From NCBI GenBank assembly GCA_043814315.1, contig JBDRKE010000009.1, positions 1-23,820 on the forward strand: DNA of 23,820 nucleotides, written 5' to 3'. Shown piece after piece: positions 8,430-15,409 of the stretch. The stretch comes from JBDRKE01 sp043814315. Its GTDB lineage: Bacteria > Omnitrophota > Gorgyraeia > Gygaellales > Profunditerraquicolaceae. The position numbers and the translations under genes are program-made. Positions within the stretch are counted from its first letter, which is position 1, and each line of letters begins with the position of its first letter. The notes below the pieces were generated by a model. That model was not told where the DNA came from, ran no database searches, and was given only the letters and a program-made list of their open reading frames with translations.

Positions 8430-8548
8430 CTGTGTAATGTTGAATGTGTAACGTGTAATGCAAGTGGAATGCAGCTATGTGGAATGGAAAAGATTTACCA
8501 TTGCACAATAATACATTACACCAACATTACACATTACACTTTACACAG
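8430..8548. repeat. GTGTAATG word array with inverted arms
   Basis: In the secretin-gspE gap, GTGTAATGTTGAATGTGTAA words (8430-8462) face their reverse complements (8512-8547, ACATTACACCAACATTACAC). Between them is a variant word, GTGGAATG. The arms could fold into a long imperfect hairpin in RNA. The rest of the 225-bp gap (8391-8615) has TACGG/CGTTACC fragments near both ends. I see no gene or clear promoter in it. Confidence 0.7.
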
Positions 8549-8615
8549 AAAACTGCATCTATTTATCCTAAGCTTTAACCGATACGGACTTCGTTACCCT
8601 ACCCGTTACCGCATT

Positions 8616-11600
8616 CTATTGTGCATTAGCGACAATCACCTCTTCCCCTGCCGGCGTCAGCAGCTTGGCGGTAACAAAGATGATTAGGTTTTTGCGTGTA
8701 ATGGAGTCGGTGTCCTTTTTAAAGAAAGACCCGATAAACGGCACGTCAGCAAGCAAAGGAACCTTGGTGGTGATCTTCGTGCGGTTCTCTTTTATCAGCC
8801 CGCCTAAAACTACAGTGTCTCCGCTATTGACCACTACGGTAGTAGAGAGGTTACGCGACGTAAATTTTGGCAGTTTGACATCTCCCGTATAAGTGAAATA
8901 ATCAGCGGTTGCCTCGCTGACTTCGGGGATGAGCGAAAGGCTTATCGTCTTTTTGTCCGCACCGATGGAAGGAATCACCTTCAACAGGATTCCCACATCG
9001 CGCCGGACAAAATCCTTAGGGACATTCTTATAGGTGGTCTCTCCGGCGTCATTGAAATCTCCGTCGCCATTCAGGTCAAACTGCACGATTTCATAATCGT
9101 AGCGCGTAGGATAGATCCATTCATCCACCACCTTGATGCTGGCCAGCTGGTTGTTAAGGGTGGTGATACGCGGAGAAGATAAAGTTTTGATCTTTTTATT
9201 TTCATCCAGCGCATGAAGAATAACCTCAAACTGCGGCGTGGTCAATACGCCTTTATAGGTCAGATTCAGGCCTTCGGTGGCGCGTGAAAAGGAAGAGAAA
9301 TCTACGCCGCTATTCTGCGCAAGGCCGTGGGCGAAGCTGCCGTTTTTTTGTTCGACGGCAAAATCCTCATTGGCAAATTTCCATTCCAGGCCCAGTTCTT
9401 TCGTATCCGTCACATCCACCTCCAGGAATTTGGCTTCAATGAGGATCTGAAAAGGCGCAATGTCCAGGCTATAAAGCATGTCTTCAAGCATCTGCAGGTT
9501 CTGAGGGGTATTGCGCACGATCAGCGCATTGATGCGTTTATCAAAGGTCATCTTGGCGTCCTGCGGCCAAGGGACAACCTCTTTAAGCGTATCCTCAATC
9601 GTATAAATCTTGCTGATCTGTGCGGAGCTAGAGCCTAATCCGCCTTCCGTCGTTCCCCCCGAGCTGCCGGAGAATTCGGTAAACAAACCGCCCCCTTTAT
9701 TCAGATAATAGACACGGGACTCCAGGGACTCCTGGGCAATCTCTTCGGGGTGCGCAATCCAAACTACATCCTTGTCAATACGGTAAAGCAGCCCTAAGCT
9801 TTTGGTTACGTATTTCACAACCTCATAAATCGGGGTTTGCTCAAAACGCGCCGTCACCTTCAGGACCATTTCTAAAACTTTCTGAGAAGCTATAAAATTT
9901 ATTCCCGATTCGTCAGAAAGAAAGGTGATAACCGATTTTAAATCCACTTGATTAAAATCCATGGAGATCTTTTTCTCCGCTAACTGTTTTCTTATGAGGG
10001 GTGTTTCAAAAAATGCAGCTTTCTTGCTCTCTGCTGTTGTAGTAGGCGGCTCCACGTAAGGAGGCAACTGTCTTTCAATAACCTCCTGCATCATCTCTTT
10101 ATCTTTTTCAAGGACTTCTTTTTCAAATTCCTTTTTTTCGCGCTTTTTTAGTTTTGCGTTGGCCTTGTTGATATAATCTTTTGCCGCAGGCGTATATTTG
10201 ATGCGCGGGTTGCCTTCTATTTCGATGATCTCTTCAAAATCCCTGATAGCTTCACGATACCTGCCTATACTGTAAAGCCGCCTGGCCCTCACCCAGAGCT
10301 CATCAGCCCTCTTGATTTTTTTGGCATCGTCAATATGCTTGGTTGAATTTGCCTGACTGAGCGCCTTCTCCTGGATGCTGGACCTTTTGAGGTCACTGGC
10401 TGTTACAGGTGGCATTTTACTGGCTTTTGCTAATGAAGATTGTTTAGGTATCTGCTCCTGTTGTAGCTTTGCCTTTTCTACGATCTGCTGCCTCTGGCGC
10501 CAAACCTCTTTCTGGCCGAGCTGCCCCTGTTTAATCCTCAACTTCTTTTCGCGTTGCGCCTTACGTTCGGCCCGCTCTCTAAGCCGCCTTTCTTTTTCCA
10601 GCATCGTTAACAACTGTTTAGCCTGCAGGTCATTTTTCGCTTGAGCATTTAGTTCCTTTTGAAATTTTGCTTTTTGGGCCGCCAGCTTCCTTTCCCATCT
10701 TGCTTTCTCGCGGGCTAACTCTTTTTCCCTCTTGCGGGTATCTGTTAAGATCTGCTTTTCTCGCCGTGCTTTTTCAGCCGCAAGCTGCTTCTGTCTCACT
10801 TTAAGCTCTTCTTCATGCCTGGATTTTTCCATAACCAGCTGTTTTTTCTTTGCCTCTTTTTCTTCGGCCAGCCTTTGCTGCCTGGCCTTCTCTTCCTGTT
10901 CTTTCTGAGCCTGCGCCTCTTCCTGTTTTTTCCGGGCCTCAGCCAACCTCTGGCGCTTCTCTTCCTGGCGGCGGGCGATTTCCTCCTGGCGCTGCTGCTC
11001 TTTTATCGCTACTACATCTTTCTCCTTTGCCTCTTTTCCTTCGGCTAGCCTTTGCTGCCTGGCCTTCTCTTCTTGTTCTTTCTGAGCCTGCGCCTCTTCC
11101 CGTTTCTTCTGGGCCTCAGCTAGCCTTTGACGCTTCTCTTCCTGGCGGCGGGCGATTTCCTCCTGGCGCTGCTGCTCTTTTATCCTGGCCTCCTCTTTTA
11201 GCTTTAACTGTTTTTCCTTCTTGGCCTGCAATTTCTGCTGGAGCACGACTTCTCTGGCCTCGCGTTCCTGCTCAAGTTTCTCCAGCTTCATCTGCTTCCT
11301 GGCCTTTTTTTCGGCTAGTCTTTTAAGGTTCTCTTCCCGCAGGTAAGCAATCTGTTCCTCTTTTTCTTTAAGTCCAGCAAGGCGCCTGGCTTTTTCCATA
11401 ACCAGCTGTTTTTCCTTCTTGGCCTGCAATTTCTGCCGGAGCACGACTTCTCTGACCTCGCGTTCCTGCTCAAGTTTCTCCAGCTTCATCTGCTTCCCGG
11501 CCTTTTCTTCGGCTAGTCTTTTAAGGTTTTCTTCTCTCGCGCGGGCCCGTCGAGCTTCCTTTTCTTTAAGTTCAGCAAGGCGCCTGGCCTCCCTTTCCAC

Positions 11601-12131
11601 AATCTTTTCTCGGCGTTCTTCGATCTGGCGGGACAACTCTTCCTGCTTCAATTTAATCTCCTGTAGGCGGCGCGCTTCTTCTTCGACAATTTGCCTTCTT
11701 TTTTCTTCTATCTCGCGGCCTAACTGTTTTTTCCTAGCTTCCAGCTCCTGCAGGCGCTTCAACTCCTCAGCAGCCAGAATCTTTTGACGCTCCTTGTTTT
11801 CCATAGAGACCTTTTTCTGCTGGAAGATAAACGCCTGTTCTTCTTTTATCGTTTGCTCTACAAGCATTCTCAGGCGTTTCTTTTCCTGCTCCGTAAGCTG
11901 CCTTTGCTTCTGTTGGGTCTCTTTAGTAATTTTGGCGGCCTCAAGCCTTAAACCCTCTTCCTCTCTCAGATGCATCTCCAGGAGCTGTCTCTCCATGGCC
12001 GAGCTCTTGGCACTTGCCTGTTCCCCTTGGCCGGGACTATCCTGAGCCAATATTTGCTGACGGCTGCAACATATTATTAAAAATAATAATGGCAACAGCA
12101 CGGTCTTTCTTAAGAAGATGGCTTTTCTCAT
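8616..12131 (-). CDS. gspD: Secretin (GspD/PilQ family) with a ~500-residue coiled-coil N-terminus
   Basis: 1171 residues, roughly twice the usual secretin. A signal peptide occupies ~1-29 (LLPLLFLIICCSRQQILAQ); the CC pair is not a good lipobox. Residues ~45-560 are almost entirely E/K/R/Q/A coiled coil. A TPR-like helix pair lies at ~605-665, an STN/N0-type domain at ~720-795, and a secretin N domain at ~840-895 (INALIVRNTPQNLQMLEDML). The secretin pore domain is at ~895-1160, ending with VPLLADVPFIGSFFKK and IIFVTAKLLTP. An EF-loop-like DLNGDGDFNDAGE (~1019-1031) sits inside the pore domain. The start follows the PilO-like stop after one base, with GAGGAAA as Shine-Dalgarno. The outer-membrane channel assignment is firm; pilus versus type II secretion is not. 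Verrucomicrobial Amuc_1098-type secretins are the closest architecture I know. Confidence 0.95.
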   Translation of the reverse strand: MRKAIFLRKTVLLPLLFLIICCSRQQILAQDSPGQGEQASAKSSAMERQLLEMHLREEEGLRLEAAKITKETQQKQRQLTEQEKKRLRMLVEQTIKEEQAFIFQQKKVSMENKERQKILAAEELKRLQELEARKKQLGREIEEKRRQIVEEEARRLQEIKLKQEELSRQIEERREKIVEREARRLAELKEKEARRARAREENLKRLAEEKAGKQMKLEKLEQEREVREVVLRQKLQAKKEKQLVMEKARRLAGLKEKEEQIAYLREENLKRLAEKKARKQMKLEKLEQEREAREVVLQQKLQAKKEKQLKLKEEARIKEQQRQEEIARRQEEKRQRLAEAQKKREEAQAQKEQEEKARQQRLAEGKEAKEKDVVAIKEQQRQEEIARRQEEKRQRLAEARKKQEEAQAQKEQEEKARQQRLAEEKEAKKKQLVMEKSRHEEELKVRQKQLAAEKARREKQILTDTRKREKELAREKARWERKLAAQKAKFQKELNAQAKNDLQAKQLLTMLEKERRLRERAERKAQREKKLRIKQGQLGQKEVWRQRQQIVEKAKLQQEQIPKQSSLAKASKMPPVTASDLKRSSIQEKALSQANSTKHIDDAKKIKRADELWVRARRLYSIGRYREAIRDFEEIIEIEGNPRIKYTPAAKDYINKANAKLKKREKKEFEKEVLEKDKEMMQEVIERQLPPYVEPPTTTAESKKAAFFETPLIRKQLAEKKISMDFNQVDLKSVITFLSDESGINFIASQKVLEMVLKVTARFEQTPIYEVVKYVTKSLGLLYRIDKDVVWIAHPEEIAQESLESRVYYLNKGGGLFTEFSGSSGGTTEGGLGSSSAQISKIYTIEDTLKEVVPWPQDAKMTFDKRINALIVRNTPQNLQMLEDMLYSLDIAPFQILIEAKFLEVDVTDTKELGLEWKFANEDFAVEQKNGSFAHGLAQNSGVDFSSFSRATEGLNLTYKGVLTTPQFEVILHALDENKKIKTLSSPRITTLNNQLASIKVVDEWIYPTRYDYEIVQFDLNGDGDFNDAGETTYKNVPKDFVRRDVGILLKVIPSIGADKKTISLSLIPEVSEATADYFTYTGDVKLPKFTSRNLSTTVVVNSGDTVVLGGLIKENRTKITTKVPLLADVPFIGSFFKKDTDSITRKNLIIFVTAKLLTPAGEEVIVANAQ
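10830..11183 (-). repeat. 177-bp tandem duplication in the secretin coiled coil
   Basis: Residues 317-375 and 376-434 are two 59-residue copies beginning IKEQQRQEEIARRQEEKRQR, with only a handful of changes. With the neighbouring 66-residue pair it shows that the coiled coil grows by duplication. Confidence 0.9.
11193..11588 (-). repeat. 198-bp tandem duplication in the secretin coiled coil
   Basis: Residues 182-247 and 248-313 are two adjacent 66-residue copies sharing REENLKRLAE.KA.KQMKLE and LQAKKEKQL. The DNA is also close to identical over much of the unit (compare 11401-11460 with 11203-11262), so the duplication looks recent. Confidence 0.9.
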
Positions 12132-12132
12132 T

Positions 12133-13203
12133 TTATTTTTCCTCCTGCTTTATAATAATTATTTTTCCTTCCTGCGTGTTTTCCAATACCGCTTGATCAC
12201 CGGAGAATTCTTTAAGGATAAAATTACCGATACGATCTCCTAGGCTTAAGAAGGTTGTTTCTTTTTTTAGCGTATCTTCTATCACCAGCACTTCTTTTGA
12301 CTTGAGACGCGCCTTGCCGCGGAATAAAAATCTGGGCCCGGGCGCAGGCTCTGTCTTAACCGCAGGGGAATTTTCTGTGACAGGCTCGACTACCTGCGGT
12401 ATGAAGAAGGGGTTACTATTTCTCAAGGTACGGATGGAATCCTGGTCTTGCGGTGACAAATCACCTTTTGCATCAGAACCCGTAATTTTAAATTCCTCTT
12501 GATCCTTCCAGGGTAAGTCTATAACGATATTACTTATGGTGACATTAACGTCGAAAATGGAATCCTCTGATTTCAAAGAAACGGCCTCAATGAACGGTTT
12601 AGGCAGGATGTCGTTTAACTCAATGATGAATTCGATTAATCCTGTGGCAGGACAAGCCAATTCTACATTGCTCTTGGTCACTTTCAAACCTGATACGCCC
12701 TTAACATCTTCTATGCCTAAGGGAGTTATGGATTTAATAGTTATATTGTAATCTATAGCAAGGCTCACCACTTCTTTGATTCCATAAAGCTGGCTCAAGA
12801 GATAAAAGGCCTCCCGTTCCGAAGGCAATTTCTCTTTGAAGACGATATCCGGAAAATTCGTCTTTTTCTCGATGGCCTTACTCCTTAAGAAAGCATTGAT
12901 AGAACCCAGCTCTTCTACAAAATGGATTGTCAGGTCGTAATCCTTTTTAAGCCACCTGTCCTTGGGGTCAAGGACAGCTGCAAGGCGCACCAGGCGCATC
13001 TTTAAACTCTGGATCTGGCGCTTGAATTGCTCCAGGCTTTGTTCATTAAAACCGGGCAAAACCTCTTCCAGCATGGCGATGTTTTTTGAGCTCTTGCCTT
13101 TAAGAATCTTAAGCCTTGCCAACATGAACAGAAAGGCCAATAACAGACAGATAATAACGAGCGAAACCACAATAAAGTGATACTTATTGAGCCTATATTT
13201 CAT
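12133..13203 (-). CDS. PilO-like assembly protein with C-terminal PilP/GspC-like domain
   Basis: Inner-membrane bitopic protein of the alignment complex. From ATG 13203 it has 356 residues: a short basic N-terminus (MKYRLNKYHF), one membrane helix (~10-29), a coiled coil (~45-80), a ferredoxin-like PilO/GspM-type region (~125-235), a proline-rich linker (~265-290), and a C-terminal beta domain (~290-350; FLFRGKARL, LSLGDRIGNF) resembling PilP or the GspC homology region. It sits between PilM-PilN and the secretin, the canonical pilMNOPQ order. The open frame reaches 13242, but the upstream codons (MVIGAWNFQR) belong to a word array, so 13203 or 13212 is more likely; neither has a strong Shine-Dalgarno. 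Akkermansia Amuc_1100 is a comparable PVC protein. Confidence 0.8.
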   Translation of the reverse strand: MKYRLNKYHFIVVSLVIICLLLAFLFMLARLKILKGKSSKNIAMLEEVLPGFNEQSLEQFKRQIQSLKMRLVRLAAVLDPKDRWLKKDYDLTIHFVEELGSINAFLRSKAIEKKTNFPDIVFKEKLPSEREAFYLLSQLYGIKEVVSLAIDYNITIKSITPLGIEDVKGVSGLKVTKSNVELACPATGLIEFIIELNDILPKPFIEAVSLKSEDSIFDVNVTISNIVIDLPWKDQEEFKITGSDAKGDLSPQDQDSIRTLRNSNPFFIPQVVEPVTENSPAVKTEPAPGPRFLFRGKARLKSKEVLVIEDTLKKETTFLSLGDRIGNFILKEFSGDQAVLENTQEGKIIIIKQEEK

Positions 13204-13204
13204 C

Positions 13205-13331
13205 TTAATCATTCTTTGAAAATTCCAAGCACCAATCACCAAATTCCAAACTTACAAGTTTCGGACATTGAGATTTGGGATTTGGATTTATTTGGTATTT
13301 GGTATTTGTGATTTGTGATTTAATCATTTTT
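13205..13331. repeat. CCAAAT/ATTTGG array flanked by a 12-bp direct repeat
   Basis: Words of type TTCCAA/CACCAAAT (13219-13250) are followed by ATTTGGGATTTGG words (13270-13319). The block is bounded by TTAATCATTCTT (13205-13216) and TTAATCATTTTT (13320-13331), 11 of 12 identical. The left copy covers the start region of the PilO-like gene and the right copy covers the stop of the PilM-PilN gene. Confidence 0.7.
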
Positions 13332-14775
13332 CAGCTTTCTCTTTAGGACTTGGCATTTCAAAACGCAATTTGAAATCAATATCCTTGGCCTCGGAGCCGA
13401 AGGACGGAAAAGTCGAAGCCACCACCTTGACATCTTTTATATTATCTTTTTTCTTCAGGTCGCCTAAAAATATATTGATGTCTTCGTAATTTGCCGCCGA
13501 AGCGGATATCACGGCCAGAAGCTTATTGTCCTTTGCCTCGGCATCCACCTCTTTTATCGTCACACCGGAAGGCTTGCTTTCAGAAAGTACGGCCAGAGAT
13601 TTTAAGTAAAGGGCTTGCTGATTCAAACTTTTAGCCAGAAATTTTTCTTTTTTTTCCAGATCTTCGTTTTCCTCTGTCAGGACTTTCATCTCGGGCAGGA
13701 TAGAAGAAACCTGATATTCGCTTTTCTTGAAGAGCGCGGCCTGCTCCCTGAGCTGCTTTATCAGCTTCACATCAAGGAGAAAAACGCAGGAAACTAATAA
13801 TAAGGCAGAAAAGAATAGCGCCCTCTTTGACAGGTTCACCCAGGAAGCCCGCTTTGCTTTTTTTATTTTTCCTTCGATAAGATTGACTCTTAGGCCAAGC
13901 GGTATATCCAGATACGTCAGGCCCAAACCGAGGCTTAAACACATCGCCTGCTGGTTGAAGGGATAATCTTTGTTTTTAACGGCGCTCTCTATGGCCTTAA
14001 GAGGCTCTAAGGTCATGATTTGAAAATCAGCCAATATCTTTTTAAGCGAAGGGACTAACGGCTCTAAAAAGCCTTTGCCCGTGACGTAAAAATAATTGGC
14101 CACATTTTGCAAGGTCGGGGGATTCGAAAGGTTATGGGAATTTAAGATTCTCTGAATTTCTATAGAAAAATTCTCCAGGGCGTCTTTAGGCTCCTGCAAA
14201 TTCCTGCTCCCCATAGGCAAAGAATAAATCCACAATCTCTTAGCCTCATAAATCACTAAATCGCTGGAGGATGTTTTAATATTCAGAAGCGAAAATCTTT
14301 CTTTGGACCTTTCAGGATAAGTATGTATAAGGACGTTATATAAAGCAATTATGGGCGCGCAAACGCCAGACACTTGGAACCCCGCGGCTTCTACCTGATG
14401 TATGATTCTGTCCACGGCCTCTTTTCTTGCGGCAACGAAATTCAGATTGCTGTCCATGGCAAAGGAATGCCAGTAGCAATCCTCTAAGCGAAAAGGTAAA
14501 TTCTGCCGCTGCAAAAAGGCCAGAATATCTTTTTGCATATTCCTTCCTTTAAAGAAACTGGATGCCAGATGAAAGCTTCTAAAGAGCACGACCTGAGAAG
14601 GAATCTGAATGATTACGTCAGCGGACCTGAAAAATAAATCCGCGGCCAGCTCCCTAAGCTCTGCAACAACGGCATACCGCTCTAAATGAACCTGTTGCCT
14701 TCTTTTGCTCAAAGCCGTTGCCACGACGCTTGTCTCGTCAATATCCAAACTTATGATTTTCTTTTGTTTTTGCAT
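13324..14775 (-). CDS. PilM-PilN fusion (GspL-like) assembly protein
   Basis: 483 residues. The actin-like PilM part (~1-300) begins IISLDIDETSVVAT (phosphate-1 loop position) and carries LLNIKTSSSDLVIY (~163-176) and a late SLGLGLTYL. A membrane helix at ~318-336 (ALFFSALLLVSCVFLLDV) is followed by a coiled coil (~340-395) and a PilN-type ferredoxin-like domain (~396-475). In canonical T4P loci these are two proteins, PilM in the cytoplasm and PilN in the inner membrane; GspL of type II systems has the fused layout. It would connect the GspE ATPase to the PilO/P alignment complex. The start at 14775 has GGAGAG upstream and lies 32 bp after the MerR-like regulator, so the two are probably co-transcribed. 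Confidence 0.88.
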   Translation of the reverse strand: MQKQKKIISLDIDETSVVATALSKRRQQVHLERYAVVAELRELAADLFFRSADVIIQIPSQVVLFRSFHLASSFFKGRNMQKDILAFLQRQNLPFRLEDCYWHSFAMDSNLNFVAARKEAVDRIIHQVEAAGFQVSGVCAPIIALYNVLIHTYPERSKERFSLLNIKTSSSDLVIYEAKRLWIYSLPMGSRNLQEPKDALENFSIEIQRILNSHNLSNPPTLQNVANYFYVTGKGFLEPLVPSLKKILADFQIMTLEPLKAIESAVKNKDYPFNQQAMCLSLGLGLTYLDIPLGLRVNLIEGKIKKAKRASWVNLSKRALFFSALLLVSCVFLLDVKLIKQLREQAALFKKSEYQVSSILPEMKVLTEENEDLEKKEKFLAKSLNQQALYLKSLAVLSESKPSGVTIKEVDAEAKDNKLLAVISASAANYEDINIFLGDLKKKDNIKDVKVVASTFPSFGSEAKDIDFKLRFEMPSPKEKAEK

Positions 14776-14807
14776 CTCTCTCCACTTAAATAGTATTTTG
14801 TTTTTTA

Positions 14808-14990
14808 TCAGCTTCTGCCTAAAATTCTTTTTAGCTTCTCAATATCGGTGGGAGAGTACTCTCTTCGTTTGTTGATAGGATTTCTCGCCACGCGAGGAAA
14901 GATTTTTTTCCTTTCGTAACGCAACAGGGTTTGCTTGGATATGCCAAGTATCCGCGCAACCTCCTGTGTACCGTAGTAGTTTTTTTGCAT
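14808..14990 (-). CDS. Small MerR-like helix-turn-helix regulator
   Basis: 60 residues consisting only of a winged-helix DNA-binding unit of the MerR/excisionase type: YGTQEVARILGISKQTLLRY is the helix-turn-helix, then a wing (NPINKRREYS) and PTDIEKLKRIL. There is no effector-binding or dimerisation domain. AGGAGG five bases before the ATG is a strong ribosome site. It is the first gene after a consensus promoter and is followed directly by the pilMNOPQ-like genes, so it probably controls or autoregulates that operon; the palindrome in its leader is a candidate operator (inference). Confidence 0.88.
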   Translation of the reverse strand: MQKNYYGTQEVARILGISKQTLLRYERKKIFPRVARNPINKRREYSPTDIEKLKRILGRS

Positions 14991-15084
14991 CTTGTCCTCC
15001 TTTTAATCTGCGCAATCCCTGCAGGTTTTATAACACGACTCCCTTAGTTTCCCTTTGTCTTTGATAGGCTTTGAAAGCATCTGG

Positions 15085-15100
15085 ATATGTTTGGACATAT
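15085..15100. promoter_or_regulatory. Candidate operator palindrome
   Basis: ATATGT-TTGG-ACATAT is a perfect 6-bp dyad with a 4-bp centre. It lies about 12-27 bases downstream of the predicted start of transcription from the 15119-15147 promoter, a typical place for repression. The neighbouring MerR-like protein is the obvious candidate binder, but nothing in the sequence proves it. Confidence 0.5.
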
Positions 15101-15118
15101 TTGAGGATGATTTAAGGT

Positions 15119-15147
15119 ATTCTAAATTGTTTTTTAGTCTTTGTCAA
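15119..15147 (-). promoter_or_regulatory. Sigma70-type promoter of the HTH-pilM-secretin-gspE operon
   Basis: TTGACA (15142-15147), a 17-bp spacer and TAGAAT (15119-15124) on the minus strand. The -35 is consensus and the -10 differs at one position. Transcription would start near 15112 and give a ~120-nt leader before the HTH gene. Confidence 0.85.
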
Positions 15148-15238
15148 TATTTATTTTGATTTTTTACTACCTAACCTTTATTGATCATTATAAAGGCTAT
15201 TTGAAAGAGAAAATTTTTTGATTACAGACAATTAAAAA

Positions 15239-15323
15239 GGTTAAAGTGTGCTAAAAAGACGATTAAAGAGGTTAAAAAAAGAGGTTAAACTATGTAAACG
15301 GAGGTTAAAAAGAAGGGGTTAAA
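15239..15323. promoter_or_regulatory. Cluster of five GGTTAAA direct repeats
   Basis: Exact GGTTAAA occurs at 15239, 15270, 15283, 15303 and 15317, with a near copy GATTAAA at 15261. All are in the same orientation, in a purine-rich stretch about 90-180 bp upstream of the -35 element. It looks like a multi-site binding region for an activator or structural protein. Base composition is A/G-skewed, so some clustering could be compositional. Confidence 0.45.
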
Positions 15324-15350
15324 GTGGGGGTAGTTTACGTGAGGCTTATA

Positions 15351-15404
15351 TTTTAATAGGATTGTAACTCTCTTGTATATCAATTAGTTACAATCCTATT
15401 AAAA
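15351..15404. repeat. Perfect 19-bp inverted repeat after gspK
   Basis: TTTTAATAGGATTGTAACT (15351-15369) and its exact reverse complement (15386-15404) enclose a 16-nt loop. It starts five bases past the gspK stop, so it caps the 3' end of the gspF-I-K transcript. It lacks a T run after the stem on either strand, so it is not a textbook intrinsic terminator. It may be a transcript-protecting hairpin, a weak terminator or a miniature element. Confidence 0.75.
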
Positions 15405-15409
15405 ACTGA

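Noticed and set aside
8390..8631. Target-site duplication around the GTGTAATG array (TATTGTTAACG against TATTGTGCATTAGCG)
   Set aside because: Only six contiguous bases match and a 4-base gap is needed, so I do not count it with the three clearer cases.
10375..12045. Plus-strand Leu/Pro/Ser-rich frames, the longest 158 residues
   Set aside because: Antisense of the E/K/R-rich coiled coil always gives open L/P/S-rich frames; there is no independent support.
15351..15404. Intrinsic terminator
   Set aside because: The stem is perfect, but no T tract follows on the minus strand; listed as an inverted repeat instead.
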